From: Streptomyces sp. CCM_MD2014
GTDB lineage: Bacteria > Actinomycetota > Actinomycetes > Streptomycetales > Streptomycetaceae
Assembly (NCBI RefSeq): GCF_000772045.1
Contig: NZ_CP009754.1
Location: 248,001-312,000 of the forward strand
Direction of reading: 5' to 3'
DNA: 64,000 nucleotides
Part shown: piece after piece, positions 53,434 to 63,874 of the stretch
Position numbering within the stretch: position 1 is the first letter of the stretch
Layout of the letters: each line of letters begins with the position of its first letter
Position numbers and translations under genes: made by a program
Notes under the pieces: model-generated
Database searches by the model: none
Told to the model about the DNA's origin: nothing
What the model saw: only the letters and a program-made list of their open reading frames with translations

Positions 53434-55035
53434 TCATCCGTCGACCGTCACCACCACGGAGTGCCGGCCGCTCGCGCCGTCGGGCACGGTGCGGGTGCGC
53501 TTGTCGGTCTGCACCTCGCCGGTGCGGTCGGTGGCCCGCACGGTGAGGGTGTGGCCGCCCTTGGTGGCCTGCCAGGCGTACGACCACTGCCGCCAGGTGT
53601 CGCGCGAGTCCTCGGCCGCGAGGGTGGCCTCCTGCCAGGGTCCGTCGTCGACGCGGATCTCCACCTTGCCGATGCCGCGGTGCTGGGCCCAGGCGACTCC
53701 TGCGACCATCACCGTGCCCGCCTTCGGCCGGGCGAACGGTTTCGGGGTGTCGATCCGGGACTGGGTCTTGATCGGTGCCTCGCGGGCCCAATCGCGCTCG
53801 ACCCAGTACGCGTCGTAGGCGTCGAACGTGGTCAGCTCGACGTCCTCGATCCACTTGCACGCGGAGACGTAGCCGTACAGGCCGGGCACGAGCATGCGGA
53901 CGGGGAATCCGTGGTCGAAGGGCAGGGGCTCGCCGTTCATGCCGACGGCGAGCATGGCGTCGCGGCCGTCCATGACCTCCTCGACCGGGCTGCCGATGGT
54001 CATGCCGTCCACGGAGCGGGCCACGAGCTGATCCGCCGGGCCGCCCTTCGACGGCGGCCGGACGCCGCACTCCTCCAGCAGGTCGGCGAGCCGGACGCCG
54101 ATCCACCGGGCGTTGCCGACGTACGGGCCGCCCACCTCGTTGGACACGCAGGTGAGGGTGATGTCCCGCTCGATCAGCTCCCGCCGCAGAAGGTCGTCGA
54201 AGGTCAGCGTCTTCTCCCGGACGACCCCGTCGCCGTGGACGCGCAGCCGCCAGGTGGTGGCGTCCACCTTGGGGACCACCAGAGCGGTGTCGACCCGGTA
54301 GAAGTCGCCGTTGGGAGTGATGAAGGGACTGACCCCCTCCGCCCGGACCTGCGCCCGCCGGGGCACCGCCGGGGCCGGGGAGCCGGGCGGCGGAAGGGTG
54401 ACGTTCTCGCGGGAGGCGACCGCCTCCCGGCCGCCCGCGCCGCTCAGGGCCCGGCCCAGGACTCCGGTCCCCGCCGAGGCCGCGGCCGCGGCGGTCGCCG
54501 CGAGGACGAAACGGCGCCGGTCCCAGCCCTCGCCCCGCTTCCCCGGATCCGTCCGGCGCGGTGCCGGGAGAAGGCCGACGAGGACGTACAGGAGCACCGC
54601 GCCGGCGATCGCCCCCAGAACGGAGGGGAAGGCGTCCGTGACACCGGCGGAGTCGGGCCTGCCGAGGGCCGCCGCTGCGCCGACGGCTCCGAAGACGAGG
54701 ACGCCCGCGGCGCCGGTGCGCCGGTGGCGGACGGCGAACGCGCCGAGGGCCAGGGCGAACAGGGTCAGCACGGCGAGGATGCCGAGCTGGAGCACGAGCT
54801 TGTCGTTGGTGCCGAACGTGCGGATGGCCCAGTCCTTCACGGCGGTCGGCGTACGGTCGACGGCGGCTCCGCCGACCGCGACGACCGGCCCGGCCTGCGG
54901 GCGTACGGCCGCCGCCACCAGCTCGGCGACGGCCAGCGCGGCGCCGCCCGCCAGGAGACCGCTCAGCGCACCCGTCCCGAGGCGCATCCAGGTCCGGGCC
55001 GGCGCTTTGCGTGGGGTCGTGTCTTCGTCACTCAC
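53434..55035 (-). CDS. Membrane-anchored molybdopterin-dependent oxidoreductase (sulfite-oxidase fold)
   Basis: A 533-residue protein. The N-terminal part has about four membrane helices (about 18-180), then a twin-arginine-like stretch (DRRRFVLAATAAAAASAG, about 173-190), and the outer domain has the molybdopterin-binding Cys in ITLTCVSNEVGG and the dimerisation domain (about 430-533; VMVAGVAWAQHRGIGKVEI). Such proteins are oxidoreductases of the SoxC/MsrP superfamily; the substrate is unknown. The GTG at 55035 is chosen by alignment with the likely cytoplasmic N-terminus, but the ribosome site is weak and 55056 is possible. Confidence 0.88.
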   Translation of the reverse strand: MSDEDTTPRKAPARTWMRLGTGALSGLLAGGAALAVAELVAAAVRPQAGPVVAVGGAAVDRTPTAVKDWAIRTFGTNDKLVLQLGILAVLTLFALALGAFAVRHRRTGAAGVLVFGAVGAAAALGRPDSAGVTDAFPSVLGAIAGAVLLYVLVGLLPAPRRTDPGKRGEGWDRRRFVLAATAAAAASAGTGVLGRALSGAGGREAVASRENVTLPPPGSPAPAVPRRAQVRAEGVSPFITPNGDFYRVDTALVVPKVDATTWRLRVHGDGVVREKTLTFDDLLRRELIERDITLTCVSNEVGGPYVGNARWIGVRLADLLEECGVRPPSKGGPADQLVARSVDGMTIGSPVEEVMDGRDAMLAVGMNGEPLPFDHGFPVRMLVPGLYGYVSACKWIEDVELTTFDAYDAYWVERDWAREAPIKTQSRIDTPKPFARPKAGTVMVAGVAWAQHRGIGKVEIRVDDGPWQEATLAAEDSRDTWRQWSYAWQATKGGHTLTVRATDRTGEVQTDKRTRTVPDGASGRHSVVVTVDG

Positions 55036-55140
55036 GTCGGTAATCCGGGGCCGCACGGCACACGGATTGGTGAGCGCCGTCGCCGGGGCGCGGCGCCGGG
55101 TCCGGGCGCGGCCGGCCGCCGGGACGGGACGAGGGCCGGA

Positions 55141-55389
55141 TCACGGCACGTCACCCCGCCAGTCGAAGCGGCGCGCGTCGCCCGGCCTCGGGATGTAGGA
55201 CGCGCGGCCGCCGGGGCCGTAGCGGCCTATCTCCGTCGCCAGCGCGACCCCGCGGTCGCGCTCCCGTTCCGTGAGGTCCGTGACGTCCAGCAGCAGGCCG
55301 TCCAGGGGGCCGCCCACCAGATGCGCGTACACGCGGCCGGCGCGCGGTCCGGGGTTGTCGTGGTCGGCGCCGTAGACCCTGCCGCGCAT
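55141..55389 (-). CDS. Small hypothetical protein
   Basis: An 82-residue soluble protein with two well-shaped segments, AHLVGGPLDGLLLDVTDL and EIGRYGPGGRASYIPRPG. I do not recognise a family. The ATG at 55389 has GGTGGAG 4 bp upstream; an in-frame ATG at 55407 is an alternative without such a site. It lies between the molybdo-oxidoreductase and the APH-like gene on the same strand. Confidence 0.6.
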   Translation of the reverse strand: MRGRVYGADHDNPGPRAGRVYAHLVGGPLDGLLLDVTDLTERERDRGVALATEIGRYGPGGRASYIPRPGDARRFDWRGDVP

Positions 55390-55465
55390 GAACTCCACCT
55401 CATCCATGCGTGAAGCGTCGCATCCACCACTGACAACGGCCCGTGCGACGGGGGCCGAGCCCCTG

Positions 55466-56467
55466 TTAGAACGGTGGCTCGTCCAGCAGTTCCAGCAGAC
55501 AGCGCGCCCCCTCAGCGGCCGTCGTGGCACCGGCGGCACCGGCCGCGGTGGGGAAGAGCCGGCCGTACGCGGCGGCGCGGTTCAGGGCGCTGAGCCGCCA
55601 GGCGAGGCTCGCCGCGCGCCGCAGCTGCGCCGCCGTACGGCCGGTGTCCGTCCAGGGTTCGAGGTAGGCGTCGCGCAGGCGCGGCAGCACGTGCGGACCC
55701 TGGTGTTCGACGGCCCGGCGGGCGGGGACGACGAGGCCCGCGAAGGGGTGGGCGACGACGGCGTCGCCCCAGTCGAAGAAGGTGAACCTGCCGGGTGCGG
55801 GACGGAACGACTGCCCCTCGTGCAGGTCGGCGTGGTCGAGGGAGTCGGGAACGCCCAGGGCGTCGAGTTCCGCGCACCAGTCCAGCAGGCGGGGGCGCAG
55901 GTCCCGCAGCGCGACCCGGTCCCGGTGCGGCAGCGGGGTGTCGTCGAGCCGGTCGAGGACGCCGGGCAGCGCGCCCACGGGCACGGCCGGGACGCCCAGG
56001 CGTTCGATCTCTCCCGCCCGCGCGGTCAGGGCGTGTTGCACGGCCGCGTACTGGCGCACGAGTTCTTCCCACGCGCCGGGGGTGACCGTCTCCCGTGCGA
56101 GGACCTCGCGGAACAGCGGTCCGCCGTCGGGCAGAAGCGACCAGCCCCGGTCGGTGTCCACCGCCAGCGGCTCCAGTACGTGCCCGGGGACCCAGCGGGC
56201 CAGGGCCGCGGTCAGCGCGCCCTCGAAGGCGCTGCCCGGCGGGTTCGCCTTGAACCAGACCGCGTCGCCCTCCTCGACGGACAGCCGCAGCAGGACGGAC
56301 CACGGCCGCAGCCGCACCCGCCGCTGTCCCGTCGGCCGCAGACCGCGGGCGGTGAGCCCGGACCTGACCCAGTCCAGGACCTCGGCGCGCCAGGCCGGTT
56401 CCTCCCACGGGGTGACGGTGTCCTGGTACCGCCCCCGGTCCACGGCCACCGGTGCGTCACTGAGCAT
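55466..56467 (-). CDS. Aminoglycoside-phosphotransferase-fold (APH) kinase
   Basis: A 333-residue cytoplasmic protein. The catalytic loop LDHADLHEGQS and the metal loop FFDWGDAVVAHP are the conserved HxDxHxxN/DWxD-like motifs of the APH/choline-kinase fold, with the expected Asp residues. The substrate is unknown; most chromosomal members do not confer aminoglycoside resistance. The ATG at 56467 starts MLSDAPVAVD; an in-frame extension to 56503 is less likely. It is separated from katG by a strong hairpin. Confidence 0.85.
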   Translation of the reverse strand: MLSDAPVAVDRGRYQDTVTPWEEPAWRAEVLDWVRSGLTARGLRPTGQRRVRLRPWSVLLRLSVEEGDAVWFKANPPGSAFEGALTAALARWVPGHVLEPLAVDTDRGWSLLPDGGPLFREVLARETVTPGAWEELVRQYAAVQHALTARAGEIERLGVPAVPVGALPGVLDRLDDTPLPHRDRVALRDLRPRLLDWCAELDALGVPDSLDHADLHEGQSFRPAPGRFTFFDWGDAVVAHPFAGLVVPARRAVEHQGPHVLPRLRDAYLEPWTDTGRTAAQLRRAASLAWRLSALNRAAAYGRLFPTAAGAAGATTAAEGARCLLELLDEPPF

Positions 56468-56538
56468 CGGGCCATCCCAGCACGGCGCGCTGCCCGTGAC
56501 CACCGGTTTTCCTCGCGCAAGAACCGCCGGGGCCCCGG

Positions 56539-56573
56539 ACCGGCCGGTGCCGGCTGTTCCGGCACCGGCCGGT
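56539..56573 (-). terminator. Hairpin terminator of the furS-katG unit
   Basis: Perfect 15-bp arms (accggccggtgccgg and complement) around a 5-nt loop lie 34 bp downstream of the katG stop. They separate it from the APH-like gene. Confidence 0.92.
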
Positions 56574-56606
56574 ACGGCGGCCGTGGGACTGGGAGGGCGG
56601 GGCGGA

Positions 56607-58853
<2,247 letters not shown>

Positions 58854-59309
58854 TCACGGTGCTGGGGAACTGCCGGGGATGGAGCAGTCGGGGCACAGGC
58901 CCCGGTAGATCACCTCGGCCTCGTCTATCACGAAGCCGTGGTCGTCGGAGGCGGTCAGGCACGGCGCGTCACCCACGGCGCAGTCGACGTCCGCGAGGGT
59001 GCCGCACGCCCGGCACAGGACGTGGTGGTGGTTGTCACCGACCCGTCCCTCGAACCGCGCCGGGCCGCCGGGGGGTTCGATACGGCGCACGAGCCGTGCG
59101 GCGGTCAGGGCGTGCAGCGCGTCGTACACGGCCTGGAGGGAGACGTGCCCCACCCGTCGCCGCACCCCCGAGGTGAGGGCCTCGGCGTCGAGGTGGTCGC
59201 CCTCCCGGACGGTCTCGAGCAGCGCGACGCGGGCGGCGGTCACCCGCAGTCCCGCTCGGCGCAGCTCGTCGGCGGTGGCCGGATTCCGGGAGCGCCGGGA
59301 TGCCGTCAT
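58854..59309 (-). CDS. furS: Fur-family regulator of the catalase-peroxidase (FurS/FurA type)
   Basis: A 151-residue metal-dependent redox repressor. The winged helix (about 12-80) has HVSLQAVYDALHALTAARLVRR, the metal motif NHHHVLC follows, and the two Cys pairs are CRAC (Cys99, Cys102) and CPDC (Cys139, Cys142), which in relatives hold structural zinc and sense oxidation. It precedes katG by 24 bp and probably represses the operon. The ATG at 59309 lies 7 bp after a TAGGTT -10 candidate and has no ribosome site, so the transcript is probably leaderless. Confidence 0.94.
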   Translation of the reverse strand: MTASRRSRNPATADELRRAGLRVTAARVALLETVREGDHLDAEALTSGVRRRVGHVSLQAVYDALHALTAARLVRRIEPPGGPARFEGRVGDNHHHVLCRACGTLADVDCAVGDAPCLTASDDHGFVIDEAEVIYRGLCPDCSIPGSSPAP

Positions 59310-59316
59310 GGGGGCG

Positions 59317-59346
59317 AACCTACTCCCTGGAAGACGAACGACTCAA
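59317..59346 (-). promoter_or_regulatory. Candidate furS-katG promoter (leaderless)
   Basis: On the minus strand TTGAGT (59346-59341) and TAGGTT (59322-59317) are separated by 18 bp, and the -10 box ends 7 bp before the furS ATG. The -35 box lies within the 17-bp repeat array, so a bound repressor would block RNA polymerase. Confidence 0.6.
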
Positions 59347-59380
59347 GGAAACGAGCGACTCAACGAAACGAGCGACTCCA
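59334..59380. repeat. Three 17-bp tandem repeats, likely Fur operator
   Basis: The units are acgaacgactcaaggaa (59334), acgagcgactcaacgaa (59351) and a shortened acgagcgactcca (59368-59380). They overlap the candidate -35 box of furS-katG in the gap to the divergent TerC-like gene. The helix-like spacing of 17 bp suits cooperative binding by a dimeric Fur protein. Confidence 0.85.
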
Positions 59381-59520
59381 CTCTGGACGGCCGGCGCCGT
59401 CGGGCGTCCTCCGGAACGCCTGTCCGGGTGCCGCCGGACGAACGTGGTAGTAAACGTGCGTGGCGGGCACTGGCATGGGATGCCGCCCCGTATCAGCGCG
59501 ACGACAGGAATGAGTTGCCG

Positions 59521-60621
59521 GTGCTTGTGAAGACGTTCCGCTGGGCCTTCGTGGTCACCGCCCTGGGTCTGGCCGCGGGGGTGTTCTACGACGGCTGGAC
59601 CGCCCTCGGCATCGTGGCGATTCTCTCCGTCCTGGAGATCTCGCTGTCCTTCGACAACGCGGTGATCAACGCCGGGATCCTGAAGAAGATGAACGCCTTC
59701 TGGCAGAAGATCTTCCTCACCGTCGGCATCGTGATCGCGGTCTTCGGGATGCGGCTGGTCTTCCCCGTGGTGATCGTGGCGGTCAGCGCCCGGCTGAGTC
59801 CGTGGAACGCGGTGCACCTGGCGCTCACCGACAAGGACCGCTATCAGGAGCTGGTGACGGACGCCCATCCGTCGATCGCCGCCTTCGGCGGCATGTTCCT
59901 TCTGATGATCTTCCTGGACTTCGTCTTCGAGGACCGGGAGATCAAGTGGCTGGGGTGGCTGGAACGTCCGCTGGCCAGGCTCGGCAGCATCGACATGCTG
60001 TCGGTCTGCATCGCCCTGATCGTGCTGCTGATCTCGGCGACCACCTTCGGCGCCCACGCCCACCAGCACGGGGGCACACACGCCGACAAGGCCGAGACCG
60101 TCCTGCTCGCGGGCGTCGCCGGCCTCATCACCTACATGGTCGTCGGTGGCCTCTCCGGCTTCTTCGAGCAACGGCTGGAGCAGGAGGAGGAGCGCGAACA
60201 GGAGGCGGAGGACAAGGCGGAACGGGCGGGGAGGCGCGGGTCCCCCGTCCAGCTGGCGGGCAAGGCGGCCTTCTTCATGTTCCTCTACCTGGAGGTCCTG
60301 GACGCCTCCTTCTCCTTCGACGGGGTCATCGGCGCCTTCGCCATCACCAACGACATCGTCCTGATGGCCCTCGGCCTCGGCATCGGCGCCATGTACGTGC
60401 GGTCCCTGACCGTCTATCTGGTCCGCCAGGGAACCCTCGACGACTACGTCTACCTGGAGCACGGCGCCCACTACGCGATCGGCGCGCTGTCGCTGATCCT
60501 GCTGGTCACCATCCAGTACCAGATCAACGAGATCGTCACCGGCCTCGTCGGCGTCGTCCTGATCGGTGCGTCGTTCTGGTCGTCCGTGCGGCGCAACCGC
60601 GCGCTGCGGACCGCCTCTTGA
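59521..60621 (+). CDS. DUF475/TerC-like integral membrane protein
   Basis: A 366-residue protein with about eight hydrophobic segments. The hallmark acidic membrane motifs are VLEISLSFDNAVINAGIL (about 34-51) and EVLDASFSFDGVIGAFAITN (about 259-278), the paired Asp-containing motifs of the TerC superfamily implicated in metal ion handling. A cytoplasmic acidic coil (EQEEEREQEAEDKAERAG) lies between them. The start is GTG 59521 (VLVKTFRWAF), matching the usual family N-terminus, with AGGAA 10 bp upstream; TTG 59515 is an alternative. It is divergent from furS, and the shared gap carries the 17-bp repeats, so it may be redox- or metal-controlled. Confidence 0.88.
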   Translation: MLVKTFRWAFVVTALGLAAGVFYDGWTALGIVAILSVLEISLSFDNAVINAGILKKMNAFWQKIFLTVGIVIAVFGMRLVFPVVIVAVSARLSPWNAVHLALTDKDRYQELVTDAHPSIAAFGGMFLLMIFLDFVFEDREIKWLGWLERPLARLGSIDMLSVCIALIVLLISATTFGAHAHQHGGTHADKAETVLLAGVAGLITYMVVGGLSGFFEQRLEQEEEREQEAEDKAERAGRRGSPVQLAGKAAFFMFLYLEVLDASFSFDGVIGAFAITNDIVLMALGLGIGAMYVRSLTVYLVRQGTLDDYVYLEHGAHYAIGALSLILLVTIQYQINEIVTGLVGVVLIGASFWSSVRRNRALRTAS

Positions 60622-60719
60622 GCGACATGGCGGGTGCGCTACATTTTGCAGCGCCTTGACCACGATCATTCGCGATCCCTGACGCGCGCGATCTCTCACG
60701 CTACGGAGCCGGCAACGCC

Positions 60720-61142
60720 ATGACCGACATCGTCAACGGACTCGGCCGGGCCGCCGCCTACGGCGGCCTGGGGCTGGTCCTCCTGGTCCTCGGCATCGTC
60801 CTCGTGGACCTGCTGACGCCCGGAAAGCTCGGCCGGCAGATCTGGGAGCAGCGCAACCGCAACGCCGCCCTGGTGCTCAGCTCCGCGCTGCTCGGCATCG
60901 GCGGCATCGTCTTCACCTCCATATGGACGACGTACGAGGACTTCGGCAAGGGCCTGGTGTCCACGGCCGTGTTCGGGCTGCTGGGGCTCGTGATGATGGC
61001 CGTGGCCTTCCTGGTGGTCGACCTGATCACCCCGGGGCGGCTGGGCGCGACGCTGGTCGAGCCGGAGCCGCACCCGGCCGTGTGGGTGACGGCGTCGTGC
61101 AACCTGGCGGTCTCCGCCGTCATAGCCGCCTCCATCGCCTGA
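60720..61142 (+). CDS. DUF350 membrane protein
   Basis: A 140-residue protein with four hydrophobic segments and the duplicated pattern LVLLVLGIVLVDLLTPGKLG and MMAVAFLVVDLITPGRLG, which is the internal repeat of DUF350. The function of this family is unknown. The ATG at 60720 has CGGAG upstream. It follows the TerC-like gene by 98 bp on the same strand; both may respond to the same signal. Confidence 0.9.
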   Translation: MTDIVNGLGRAAAYGGLGLVLLVLGIVLVDLLTPGKLGRQIWEQRNRNAALVLSSALLGIGGIVFTSIWTTYEDFGKGLVSTAVFGLLGLVMMAVAFLVVDLITPGRLGATLVEPEPHPAVWVTASCNLAVSAVIAASIA

Positions 61143-61154
61143 CGCCCCTCCCCG

Positions 61155-62588
61155 TCACTGGAGGCGCCTGATGTCCCCGCGCACCCGGTAGAAGCCGCCC
61201 GACGCGGCGTGCAGGGCGTCGACCACGTACCGCGCGCCCGGTTCCCTGATCGCCCTCGGGAACTGGACGTTCCACGAGTGGTCGTACCCCTCCGACACCA
61301 CGTGGATACGGGTACGGCCGTTCTCCTGGACGCACTCGACCACCACCGAGCCCGCGGGCGCCGCGGTCACGGTCGCCACGGAGGCGGCCGCGGTGGCCGG
61401 CGCGTACGTCGGCAGGGTGGCGGCGAGCTTGACGTCGCGGGCGACGGGAACCGAGCCCTGCTGCGCGGCCGCGACCGCCGTCTCGCTCGCGTCCACGCAC
61501 ACCAGGGAGCCGTCCGTGGTGACGAGGAAGAGCCGCTCGTCGCGGTACTGCATGGACAGGGCGGAGCCGCCGCCCGTGCCGAGCTTCCACAGGCGGGTGC
61601 CGTCCCGGTCGAAGCAGTACACCGAGGACGCGGAGTCCCCGGCGAAGACGAACCGGCCGCCGGGTGAGGTGGCGCAGGAGTAGACCGGGCTGTCGCAGTG
61701 GTAGGTCGCCTCGATGACGCCGGTCGCCTTGGACAGGCGCTGGACGGTGTGGCGCGCCGTGCCCGCGTACACCGCGTCGTCCTCCTGCCAGCCGAAGAGG
61801 ACGGCCCCCTGGGTGGGGGTGTGCCACAACTCGGTGCCGCCGTCGGGTGCGTGGGCCGTCACGCCGCGGGTGTGCCCGTGGTAGACGGCGCGGTCGTCGG
61901 CGCGCACCATCCAGGCGTGCTCACCGCGCCCGCCGCGCGACCACTGGTGCTCGTCCTCGTGGTCGATGACGGTGAGCCGGCCGGCGCGGTCCGCGACGTT
62001 CAGCACGCCCTCGTGGATGTCGAGCCAGAAGATGTCCACGTCGGCGGCGATGTCGTAGGCGGCGAAGGGCAGTTTGGACGACAGGTCGTAGACCCGGCCG
62101 TCGTCGCAGCCGGCGTAGATCCAGAAGTCGTCGGCCACCAGGCACTTGACGCCGTCCGGCAGCTGGTAGCGCGCGAGGACCTCGCCGCCGTGGGCGAGGG
62201 TGTAGACGTCACCCGCCTGGTTGCCCACCCAGCACTTGTCCTCGTCGATGTGGATGCCGAACGCCGCGGAGCCGGTGCGGAACCGCCACAGGACCGGGGC
62301 GACCGCGCGGGCCGTGGAGGGTGCGGAGGCCACCTGCCGGCGGGTGACCGCGCGGGGCGCGCGCTGTCCCTGCACGGCCGGCTCGTAGCCCTTGCGGATC
62401 TTCTCGCCTATCTTCTTCGCCGCGGCGGCCTCGGCCTTCTGGGCGGTGGGGAAGGTGGACGTCTGGGTCTGCCCGGCGGCGCCGATCCGGCCGTAGCGCA
62501 CCGACACGACCTGTCCCTGGACGGTGACTTCGTAGAACTTGTGCGCGCCCCCGCCGTCCTGCGACAGCTCCAGGTACGTCCTCGACAT
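61155..62588 (-). CDS. WGR-domain plus beta-propeller protein
   Basis: A 477-residue cytoplasmic protein. The WGR domain is at about 3-80 (YLELSQDGGGAHKFYEVTVQ, VRYGRIGAAGQTQT), as found in PARP-type and polyA-polymerase-linked proteins, where it binds nucleic acid. A PQQ/WD-like propeller follows at about 100-420 (GNQAGDVYTLAHGG, GDSASSVYCFDRDG), then an Ala-rich tail and a short C-terminal domain. The ATG at 62588 has GAGAGG upstream; an in-frame extension to 62666 is less likely. A role in sensing or scaffolding is possible, but no activity is claimed. Confidence 0.8.
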   Translation of the reverse strand: MSRTYLELSQDGGGAHKFYEVTVQGQVVSVRYGRIGAAGQTQTSTFPTAQKAEAAAAKKIGEKIRKGYEPAVQGQRAPRAVTRRQVASAPSTARAVAPVLWRFRTGSAAFGIHIDEDKCWVGNQAGDVYTLAHGGEVLARYQLPDGVKCLVADDFWIYAGCDDGRVYDLSSKLPFAAYDIAADVDIFWLDIHEGVLNVADRAGRLTVIDHEDEHQWSRGGRGEHAWMVRADDRAVYHGHTRGVTAHAPDGGTELWHTPTQGAVLFGWQEDDAVYAGTARHTVQRLSKATGVIEATYHCDSPVYSCATSPGGRFVFAGDSASSVYCFDRDGTRLWKLGTGGGSALSMQYRDERLFLVTTDGSLVCVDASETAVAAAQQGSVPVARDVKLAATLPTYAPATAAASVATVTAAPAGSVVVECVQENGRTRIHVVSEGYDHSWNVQFPRAIREPGARYVVDALHAASGGFYRVRGDIRRLQ

Positions 62589-62700
62589 GGCAGACCTCTC
62601 CCCGGTCGGTCCCGCGGCGTGTTCCGCGGGTTCCACTGACAGAACCGTAGAAGGTGCCACTGACAATCGGCCGGGGCGGCGGACGGGGATGTGCGGTGGC

Positions 62701-63861
62701 TCAGGACACGGTCGCGGGCGGCGGTGTCCAGCGGCGGGTGCGGGCTGCGGTGCCGGCGACGCCGTATTCCTGTCTCAGCTGCTCGGGGATGGCGTAGTGC
62801 ATGACGCGTCCGCGGGTGAGTGAGGAGAGTTCGAGGGCCGTGGTGAGGTGACCGAGCCGGTCCAGGGCCCATGCGCCCAGCGGTGAGCGGTCCTCGATCG
62901 TCTCCAGGACGCCGAGGAGGTGCGGGGCGGTCTTGACCACGGTGTCCCAGGCGGTGCGGGGCACCTCCAGCCAGTCGGCGCACGTGTCGCCGACGAGGTA
63001 GCGGATCAGCGCGGAGACGACCGGGTCGCAAAGGGTGCCGGGGACGACTTCCTCATACAGGTCGATCAGTTGCCGCGTCAGGTGGACGCCCTCCTCTGAG
63101 GGGCCCATGTGGCGGAGCATGTACAGGTCGAGAAACCGGCGTGCCTCGTCGATCGTGGCGGGGACGGCCGTCTGGTCGACGCCGAGGACGGCACCGACGA
63201 CGCGCCAGGCGTAGTAGTAGGCGTCCGCGCCCTCGGCGGACATGTGGATGCCGAGCCGGTGCAGGCTGTCCAGGACGAGCAGCGAGAAGAACATCTGCCC
63301 GCCGATCATGTCCTCCTGGCAGATCGGTACGCCGAGGGTGTCGGTGTCCCAGCGGTCCTCCCGCTTCAGGTGGTGGCGGATGGCGGCGTGCAGCAGGCGT
63401 ACCTTCTGGGCGGCCGGGATGAAGCGTCCGCCGGCCTCGAACGCGTCGGGCTGCATGAGGTAGACGGTGAACTGACCGGTCTCCGCCATGCGTTTGGAGG
63501 GGTAGTTCAGACCGTGGGTCGCCGACAACAGCCGGGCCACGTGCGGAACGACGTAGCAGGCGGGCATGGAGGCGAACGACAACGCGGTGGAGATGTGCAC
63601 GTTGTTGTCGATGAAGAACAGGCGGGCCCGCTCCATCTCGTCCCAGTCCACCCAGGCCGGCGGGGTACCGGTCACCCTGAGGTACTCCCGGGCGACGCCG
63701 GGGAGGCCGTCCGGGAGTTCCTGGCCGGCGGTGGAGACGTAACGCATCAGGGAGTTGAAGGTGCCGACCTCGCCGCGCTCGAACAGGGTGGCGACGACCG
63801 CGTCGGCCAGTTCGTCACCGCTGCGGCGCAGGGCGTCCATCGACTGCTCGGTGTGGGTCAT
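62701..63861 (-). CDS. MpaB/latex-clearing-protein-like oxygenase (DUF2236)
   Basis: A 386-residue all-helical protein. The segment KVRLLHAAIRHHLKRE fits the haem-ligand helix of the Lcp/MpaB group (the His in HAAIRH), and ARLFFIDNNVHISTALSFAS and CQEDMIGGQMFFSLLVLD match the surrounding helices. Members oxidatively cleave isoprenoid chains, such as rubber or a farnesyl side chain. No signal peptide is present, so it is intracellular. The ATG at 63861 has GAGGAG upstream, 13 bp after the preceding gene, so the two are cotranscribed. That neighbour may be a polyprenyl synthetase, which would fit isoprenoid chemistry. Confidence 0.82.
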   Translation of the reverse strand: MTHTEQSMDALRRSGDELADAVVATLFERGEVGTFNSLMRYVSTAGQELPDGLPGVAREYLRVTGTPPAWVDWDEMERARLFFIDNNVHISTALSFASMPACYVVPHVARLLSATHGLNYPSKRMAETGQFTVYLMQPDAFEAGGRFIPAAQKVRLLHAAIRHHLKREDRWDTDTLGVPICQEDMIGGQMFFSLLVLDSLHRLGIHMSAEGADAYYYAWRVVGAVLGVDQTAVPATIDEARRFLDLYMLRHMGPSEEGVHLTRQLIDLYEEVVPGTLCDPVVSALIRYLVGDTCADWLEVPRTAWDTVVKTAPHLLGVLETIEDRSPLGAWALDRLGHLTTALELSSLTRGRVMHYAIPEQLRQEYGVAGTAARTRRWTPPPATVS

Positions 63862-63874
63862 CCCGGTCTCCTCT

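Noticed and set aside
53320..55413. A 697-codon plus-strand frame over the molybdo-oxidoreductase
   Set aside because: It is a shadow of the minus-strand gene, which has a conserved molybdopterin Cys and membrane helices.
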